Assembly (NCBI GenBank): GCA_022496185.1
Contig: WTXG01000590.1
Span: 1-11,438, forward strand
Source of the DNA: Multifurca ochricompacta
Taxonomy: Eukaryota; Basidiomycota; Agaricomycetes; Russulales; Russulaceae
Reading direction: 5' to 3'
DNA length: 11,438 bases
The stretch's first letter is position 1. Each line of letters starts with the position of its first letter. This document shows, one piece after another, positions 7,215-11,438 of this stretch. The notes under the pieces were generated by a model. It searched no databases and had not been told where the DNA came from. It saw only the letters and a list, made by a program, of their open reading frames with translations. Made by a program: the position numbers and the translations under genes.

Positions 7215-8873
7215 TGTGACTTCATAGAAACCAGAGAAACGCACCCGAAATCACAAGGAGACGACGACGCGTCCCTTGCCCTGACTCCCGACACCACGAC
7301 TTCCATTCGATTTCCTTTTGTACTCCCTCCCAGGACCAGTGACAACCTCCCTCAGCATCTGAAGCAATCCACGCGTTGGCTTGAAGCGCGCAAGCAAGAC
7401 GTTCCCTTCCATGGTTACTGGGTCCCGTATCGACAAACCAACCTTGCCGTTGACTGGTACCGAGGTGTTTGGTACCACATACATCCTAATCATCTCAGTC
7501 AGATCAAAGCTGTGTGCATAGCACCCGAAGAAACAGGATTAAACTTACCCGAGGAACCCTTCCTCACACCCATAGCGCTCCCCACGTTGCCACCAACAGC
7601 CTCCCTTTTAAGCGATCCAACAACGTCCATGATGACAGCAGTTCCTACTACAGTTAGTACAACCCCGGGACGGCCCCGAAGACTCTCCTTTGGAGCGTCT
7701 ATCCAAACAATGACCCCCGCCCAGTTCACAGGAACAGGACAAACCTTATCAGGAGGCGGCCCACCAGGAGGTGGAGGAGGTGGCCCAAGTGGAGGAGGAG
7801 GCCCACCAGGAGGAGGAGGCCCACCAGGAGGAGGAGGCCCACCAGGTTCCACCCCCGTATCAGGCGTTGTACCAAACATCCCAGTAGCGGGTTGTATCGA
7901 AGGGGCACCTCCACCCTTCTTCGAAGGGGATTGCTCCACAGCCAAGCGATGGTTTGCTCAGCTTGAGTTACATTTGTTTTTGAACAAATATGCGGCTACC
8001 ATTCTGGACAAGCAAAGCCACATAGCGTATGTGTTGGCGTTAATGAGAGGACTGAAAGTCGATCGATGGGTCGAAGAGCAGACCAACTGGCTAGTTGACA
8101 TTGCTCAAAATAGAATTAGAGTTCAACAACCGTGGGACATCTTCCGACAAACCTTCATCGCCACCTGGTCTGACATGGCGGCAGGGCAAAGAGCGCTGCA
8201 AGCGCTCGAGAAATTGCAAATGAAAGATGGCAACATTGATGATTATATCGCAGAGTTCTGTGATCTAGCCATTTGGGCTGAGCTGCACTTAGACGACGCC
8301 AGTGTTCGACAGTACTTCTATCGCGGACTGCCCACTGGACTAGTCACTACAATCCTAACTCAGGACCAACCGCAAATGCTAGAGGAAGCCACTGACTCAG
8401 CTAGACGACACCAAGCCAACTGGGTCTTTCTCCGAGGTATCGTTGGTAAGAAAAAGAACACAGATCTGTCCCCGCGTGGAAGCAAGTTCACCTTTTACAA
8501 GAAACACGATCCCAACGCCATGGACGTAGATACCATAAAGAAGGCTGTCACTGCTGAAGACAAGGAACAGTATAAGAAGGAAGGACGTTGTTTTGAATGC
8601 GGACGACGAGGTCATCTTGTCCGCGACTGCCCAAACAAAAAACCTAGGACTGGTGTAAACGCGCCGGCTCAGACTGCCACCATCTTGGAAGTGCCACCCA
8701 CGACTGCAGCAGTACCCACTATGCCCATGGCCCCCTCCCCAGCGCTCATGGCACCCTCTGTTTCTGCGATTAGCATTCCTGCGTTGGCGGCTGTGCTGAA
8801 GACCATGACTGATGAACAGCGACTGGAGTTACAGAATCAATTCAAAGGAGACGAGGATTTTTATATTGCTTGA
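7206..8873 (+). CDS. gag: Gag polyprotein of element C, intact frame, start codon unclear
   Basis: The frame is open from just after a TAG at 7203-7205 to TGA at 8871-8873. The N-terminal part contains HGYWVPY...VDWYRGVWYHI (7410-7484) and APEETGLNLPEE, which align with GYYVYHD...VWYCI and APPEFGLGP of D's gag, so this region is coding although it holds no ATG; the first in-frame ATG is at 7629. GTG at 7512 lies inside the homologous region and is unlikely to be the true start. A Gly/Pro-rich linker (about 7750-7850), a capsid-like helical core (about 7900-8440) and the zinc knuckle CFECGRRGHLVRDC (8589-8630, CX2CX4HX4C) follow. It is free of stops across about 555 codons. The pol that should follow in the -1 frame is removed by LTR E. 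Confidence 0.87.
   Translation, partial: NRLCDFIETRETHPKSQGDDDASLALTPDTTTSIRFPFVLPPRTSDNLPQHLKQSTRWLEARKQDVPFHGYWVPYRQTNLAVDWYRGVWYHIHPNHLSQIKAVCIAPEETGLNLPEEPFLTPIALPTLPPTASLLSDPTTSMMTAVPTTVSTTPGRPRRLSFGASIQTMTPAQFTGTGQTLSGGGPPGGGGGGPSGGGGPPGGGGPPGGGGPPGSTPVSGVVPNIPVAGCIEGAPPPFFEGDCSTAKRWFAQLELHLFLNKYAATILDKQSHIAYVLALMRGLKVDRWVEEQTNWLVDIAQNRIRVQQPWDIFRQTFIATWSDMAAGQRALQALEKLQMKDGNIDDYIAEFCDLAIWAELHLDDASVRQYFYRGLPTGLVTTILTQDQPQMLEEATDSARRHQANWVFLRGIVGKKKNTDLSPRGSKFTFYKKHDPNAMDVDTIKKAVTAEDKEQYKKEGRCFECGRRGHLVRDCPNKKPRTGVNAPAQTATILEVPPTTAAVPTMPMAPSPALMAPSVSAISIPALAAVLKTMTDEQRLELQNQFKGDEDFYIA
7749..7849 (+). repeat. Gly/Pro codon tandem repeats inside C's gag
   Basis: About four imperfect copies of an 18-bp unit (GGAGGAGGCCCACCAGGA in one phase) encode PPGGGG repeats. 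The array keeps the gag frame and links the N-terminal domain to the capsid-like core. Family 1 has a shorter proline-rich linker in the same place, so the array looks like an in-frame expansion. Its reverse complement gives a spurious Pro-rich ORF. Confidence 0.8.
8855..8862 (+). other. Candidate -1 frameshift site at the end of C's gag
   Basis: GGATTTTT, read GAT TTT TAT in gag, is identical to the octamer at the gag-pol overlap of element A and lies three codons before the gag stop. Only a few codons of the -1 frame remain before LTR E, so the pol continuation cannot be confirmed here. Confidence 0.42.
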
Positions 8874-9107
8874 ATGGCGTGGTGTTACGTCCGGTGTGGG
8901 ACGTTCCACATGACTTGTGTGACAGCACGGTTTTATGGGTTCAGGTAAGAAACCAATAGGGTTTCTTGGAGTCAAAATGGAGTGAGTCAAAGTCAGCGGG
9001 GCTGTACCCAATGACAATGGTGAGTGGAGAAGTACCGGAAGTACTGAGACAAGCGAGTCAAGGCTTTCAAAGGAGATGTCCAGAAGACAAGCACCGATGG
9101 ATTCAAT

Positions 9108-9118
9108 AAGTCGAGTCT
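9108..9118 (-). other. Self-primer tract of LTR E
   Basis: Plus-strand AAGTCGAGTCT is identical to the primer-binding site of D and starts, on the minus strand, 34 nt after the first base of the TATA box at 9152. It confirms the intact form of the family-1 tract independently of D. Confidence 0.6.
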
Positions 9119-9144
9119 GGAGTCTACAGTGTAGCTACAGCGGA

Positions 9145-9152
9145 CTTATATA
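9145..9152 (-). promoter_or_regulatory. TATA box of LTR E
   Basis: Minus-strand TATATAAG, at the same place as in LTRs A and D. Upstream in its own direction are GATAAG motifs at 9175-9180, 9273-9278, 9280-9285 and 9295-9300. Confidence 0.65.
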
Positions 9153-9594
9153 CGTAATCGAGTGGGCGTCTAAAGATAAGATAGTACGGAGTCATGTGGG
9201 CCCAAATATCCTAAAGCGAAGGGCGTAAAGCCTGGCTTCTGATAGGGAATTAAGTAAGTGTCCGGTCGTAAAGATAAGAGATAAGAGATAACAAGATAAG
9301 AGTCAAACATAGGTAAACAGCAAGTCAACAAGTACAACGGGGATCACGGGATGGGAGGAGAGCATGTGATGGGTCCCAGGACGGGGATGTGATCATGAAG
9401 TGTAGGGTAGGTGTGTTACGAACCCCGTCTCTTCCTGTCTTTTTCTTCCTACCAAACGACGACCCCTCTTTGCCGCCTACCCTGCACTACCAGATCACGT
9501 CTCCATCGTGGAATCCGTCATGTGCCTTACTCCCTTCCCCGTGATTGACTTTGTCTCTGTTTGCCTTGCTTTGTCCATAATTGACTCCTTTTCC

Positions 9595-9719
9595 CTTATC
9601 TCTTATCCCCTATCGTACGACCGGACACTTACTTAGTTCCCTATCAGAAGCTAGGCTTTACGCCCTTCGCTTTCGTATATTCGGGCCCACATGACTCCGT
9701 TCTCTTATCTAGTAGACGC
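9595..9719 (+). promoter_or_regulatory. GATA-box cluster in U3 of LTR D
   Basis: CTTATC (GATAAG on the minus strand) occurs at 9595-9600, 9602-9607 and 9714-9719, upstream of the TATA box. Similar clusters occur in LTRs A and E despite divergence elsewhere. They may bind fungal GATA-family regulators; this is inferred from the motif only. Confidence 0.35.
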
Positions 9720-9732
9720 CCATTCGATTACG

Positions 9733-9740
9733 TATATAAG
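9733..9740 (+). promoter_or_regulatory. TATA box of LTR D
   Basis: TATATAAG, 34 nt before the first base of the self-primer tract at 9767. It is conserved in sequence and spacing in LTRs A and E. Confidence 0.72.
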
Positions 9741-9766
9741 TCTGCTGTAACTACAATGTAGACCTC

Positions 9767-9777
9767 AGACTCGACTT
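9767..9777 (+). other. Self-primer tract at the predicted transcript start of LTR D
   Basis: AGACTCGACTT is perfectly complementary to 10001-10011, with the pairing ending at exactly 11 nt on both sides. At TATA +34 it should form the first bases of the element RNA, as in the Tf1 mechanism, where the mRNA 5' end folds back and is cleaved to prime cDNA synthesis. Confidence 0.75.
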
Positions 9778-10000
9778 ATTGAATACATCGGTGCTTGTCT
9801 TCTGGACATCCCTTTGAAAGCCTTAACTTGATCGTCTCGGTACTTCCGGTACCTTCCGCTCAACAGAGTCTCAGAGTACAGCCTCTTTGACTCTGACTCC
9901 TCCCGCTTAAACTCCAAGAGGTCTTATTGATCTCTTATCTGATCACGAACGAACGCTGTCACACAAGTCGTGTGGAACGTCCCGCACCGGGCGTAACATC

Positions 10001-10011
10001 AAGTCGAGTCT
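10001..10011 (+). other. Self-priming primer-binding site of element D
   Basis: AAGTCGAGTCT starts 2 nt after the LTR end and pairs perfectly with 9767-9777. The nearest TGG (10019) is 20 nt beyond the LTR, too far for an ordinary tRNA 3'-end primer site. Confidence 0.78.
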
Positions 10012-10017
10012 CTCATC

Positions 10018-11438
10018 GTGGCTTCCAGCCGCAGTCAGACCTTGTTTAAAGAAGAACTCATCGAACGCAGAGACGAGAATAATCTTTCACAGCAAGTACT
10101 TGGCTCTGCTGCCTGGAAAGACTTTGAATCCGAGTTTGGATACTACGTCTATCACGATGGAAGATACCAACCAGTAGAATACGACGAAGAGAAAAGAGTT
10201 TGGTATTGTATCCGATACTCAGACAGTCGAAACTCTTGGGTTACAACCAGACCTGCCCCACCTGAATTTGGACTAGGCCCGTGGAGAGAAAACCCTCCGG
10301 CCATTGTCACGGACTCCGAACCAGAGGAGTACATAGAAGAACAAAGCGAAGAAGCACTGGTATTAGCGTCGTCTACAGCCCCAGTTGCGCCCGAAGTTGT
10401 CACGTTCAGAGCCCCTGCTTTGACAACTCCTCAGATCTCTATACAATCCACCAACACTGTCACCCCGTTTTACCAGAACATGTCCACCATTGCCGCCCAG
10501 CTTCCAGACCCCGCCCCACCAGCCCCAGTGGCGGCACCACCAAACATTCCTCCCCCGTCCGGATGGTTATCAGGAGTGCTTCCCCAAACGTTCACCGGGG
10601 ACCACTCACAAAGCAAAAAATTCATGTTGGAGTTCACAACCTTTAAAAACTTCAACCATGACGTCCCACAGATTGTCAACCCATTTCAACGAGCCAATCT
10701 GTTCCTTTCCCTGATTCGGGGGGATGCGGTTGACGATTGGACCATGGAGCAGCTGGAGTGGCTGAACGAACAAGTCGAAAGTGGGCGTCGTACCACTAGT
10801 GAAGGTCTTTGGGAGACCATCGCTGAGCGGTTTAAGGATGCCTTCACGGACGGGCAGGCCAAGCAGAAGGCAGCCCGGGAGTTAAAGTCCCTCAGAATGG
10901 AGAAGGGAGAGCTTGACGCATATGTCGCCAAGTTCAGAAGTCTAGCCAACAGGGCCGGCTACGACACAGACGAAGAGGCAACGTTAGACCTCTTCTCGCA
11001 AGGTTTGCCCAACCCCCTGGTCAAAAACATTATTCAGTTTCATCACCCTCATGACTGGGACACTTGGGTCGACGCTGCTCGAAGGCAGCAACAAGACTAC
11101 CTCGACTTCCAGACAAGGTTTGGAGTTGACACCAAAAAGGGGAAGACCCGGGATCAGTGGAAAGCAGCGTTCGGAGTAAAGCCCGTGCCACATGGGCAGA
11201 GGGATCCAAACGCTATGGATACCTCTGCAGATCGGGCCCGAGCTCGGGCAGCACTTACGGAAGACGAGCGGCAGACACTCATGAAAGAAGGGCGTTGCTT
11301 CCGTTGCAGAGCATTGGGACACATGTCCCGGGACTGTCCCAAGAAGGGAGCACGAGTTGCTGTCGCCACAGTGGCACCGGAACATCCCATTCAGAACAAC
11401 CCCCCACCGTGGACAAGCGGTCAAAAGAAGAGAAGGCT
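10018..11438 (+). CDS. gag: Gag polyprotein of element D, open to the window edge
   Basis: From GTG at 10018 the frame runs without a stop to the right edge. It holds the N-terminal domain (GYYVYHDGRYQPVEY, VWYCI), an acidic and proline-rich linker, the LPQTFTGD motif near residue 187, the capsid-like core (AVDDWTMEQLEWL to LPNPLVKNIIQFHHPHDW), and the zinc knuckle CFRCRALGHMSRDC at residues 427-440. There is no in-frame ATG before 10480, which would delete the conserved N-terminal domain. GTG is chosen because it opens the part conserved with A and has A at -3 and G at +4. An upstream TAA at 9995-9997 bounds the frame. Compared with A, one base is missing in the C-run near 11401-11405, so the last codons here are probably out of register. 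Confidence 0.88.
   Translation, partial: MASSRSQTLFKEELIERRDENNLSQQVLGSAAWKDFESEFGYYVYHDGRYQPVEYDEEKRVWYCIRYSDSRNSWVTTRPAPPEFGLGPWRENPPAIVTDSEPEEYIEEQSEEALVLASSTAPVAPEVVTFRAPALTTPQISIQSTNTVTPFYQNMSTIAAQLPDPAPPAPVAAPPNIPPPSGWLSGVLPQTFTGDHSQSKKFMLEFTTFKNFNHDVPQIVNPFQRANLFLSLIRGDAVDDWTMEQLEWLNEQVESGRRTTSEGLWETIAERFKDAFTDGQAKQKAARELKSLRMEKGELDAYVAKFRSLANRAGYDTDEEATLDLFSQGLPNPLVKNIIQFHHPHDWDTWVDAARRQQQDYLDFQTRFGVDTKKGKTRDQWKAAFGVKPVPHGQRDPNAMDTSADRARARAALTEDERQTLMKEGRCFRCRALGHMSRDCPKKGARVAVATVAPEHPIQNNPPPWTSGQKKRR

Larger units (their letters stand above)
6620..8882 (+). mobile_element. Element C: 5' portion of a second Ty3/Gypsy family, inserted in B and cut by E
   Basis: On the plus strand it has a complete 5' LTR, a self-priming type primer-binding site, a leader and a full-length open gag. 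It ends nine bases after the gag stop, where the minus-strand LTR E begins. Its pol and 3' LTR are expected to the right of the E/D insertions. Its left edge interrupts B's integrase; a 5-bp duplication would be CATTA (6615-6619), to be sought beyond C's 3' LTR. The LTR sequence does not resemble family 1, but the gag N-terminal domain, knuckle region and frameshift tract do, so the families are distant relatives. Confidence 0.87.
8883..9413 (-). repeat. LTR E (family 1), minus strand, outer end missing
   Basis: Starts with TGTTACGTCC at 8883 and aligns with LTR A in the same orientation and with D in the opposite one, but lacks about 60 bp at its U3 end, where D's LTR starts at 9414. Its left flank is element C rather than a family-1 primer-binding site and gag, so it is a solo LTR or the 3' LTR of a minus-strand element, not a 5' LTR. 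The missing 60 bp should be found to the right of D. It has its own TATA box and an intact self-primer tract at 9108-9118. Confidence 0.87.
8883..9998. repeat. Head-to-head inverted LTR pair (E and D)
   Basis: Two family-1 LTRs in opposite orientation abut at 9413/9414 with no spacer. The arms are roughly 530 bp, with D's first 60 bp forming an unpaired loop because E lacks that part. The arrangement follows from D inserting into E in the opposite orientation. Confidence 0.85.
9414..9998 (+). repeat. 5' LTR of element D (family 1)
   Basis: A 585-bp segment from TGTTACGAACC to GGGCGTAACA, with TG...CA ends and 6-bp inverted termini. It aligns with LTR A reverse-complemented and with E. It contains three CTTATC (GATAAG) motifs, a TATATAAG box, the self-primer tract and a downstream leader with no ATG. 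It is followed after 2 nt by the primer-binding site and after about 20 nt by gag. Confidence 0.93.
9414..11438 (+). mobile_element. Element D: youngest Ty3/Gypsy copy (family 1), continues past the right edge
   Basis: On the plus strand it has a complete 5' LTR, a perfect 11-nt self-priming site and a gag without stop codons. It lies inside LTR E; AGGTG (9409-9413) would be the 5-bp target duplication expected beyond its 3' LTR. Being the innermost insertion and lacking CpG-type stop codons, it is the best preserved family-1 copy here. A one-base deletion relative to A near 11401-11405 is the only visible defect. Confidence 0.92.

Noticed and set aside
7499..7945. Minus-strand Pro-rich ORF of 148 residues
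   Set aside because: It is the antisense of the Gly/Pro repeat in C's gag, with no other support.
10019..10030. TGGCTTCCAGCC as a tRNA-type primer-binding site
   Set aside because: It lies 20 nt beyond the LTR end and within conserved gag codons; the 11-nt self-complementary tract is at the right offset.
1..11438. tRNA or rRNA genes, CRISPR arrays, host protein genes
   Set aside because: None seen on either strand; the whole window is accounted for by retrotransposon sequence.

Overview
This window contains no recognisable host gene. It is almost entirely a nest of Ty3/Gypsy-type (Metaviridae) LTR retrotransposons. The dUTPase-free Gag / PR-RT-RNaseH-IN organisation, the CX2CX4HX4C Gag knuckle and the sequence style suggest a filamentous fungus, most likely a basidiomycete (Agaricomycete). 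The host assignment is an inference. Five element copies are visible, named A to E here. A, D and E share one LTR family (family 1). C belongs to a second, distantly related family (family 2). B is a pol fragment close to family 1 whose LTRs are not in view.

Layout. Positions 1-4258 are element A on the minus strand: 5' LTR 3666-4258, gag 3646-2137, then PR-RT-RNase H running off the left edge. Positions 4259-6619 are element B on the plus strand: RT-RNase H-integrase, entering mid-RT and cut off near the integrase C-terminus. Positions 6620-8882 are the 5' LTR, leader and complete gag of element C on the plus strand. Positions 8883-9413 are a minus-strand family-1 LTR (E) missing its outer end. 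Positions 9414-11438 are element D on the plus strand: a complete 5' LTR and a long gag open to the right edge. The simplest nesting is that A and C each inserted into B, E inserted into C just past gag, and D inserted into E. The missing halves should lie outside the window.

The most interesting signal is in the LTRs. In D (family 1) and C (family 2), an 11-nt tract starting 2 nt after the LTR is perfectly complementary to an 11-nt tract that starts 34 (D) or 36 (C) nt after the first base of the TATA box, where the transcript should begin. This is the arrangement of Tf1-type self-primed reverse transcription, and no tRNA primer site is seen. A second signal is that the gag frames of both families are open from just after the LTR but have no in-frame ATG over a conserved N-terminal domain. 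The family-1 leader in D contains no ATG at all. This suggests non-AUG initiation of Gag. A third is that a GGATTTTT tract just before the gag stop is shared by both families; in A the pol frame is -1 to gag there.

Decay is patterned. The in-frame stops that break the gag and pol frames of A and B are all TGA and mostly replace an expected CGA arginine codon, which fits CpG deamination. C and D have none in the gag visible, consistent with later insertion.
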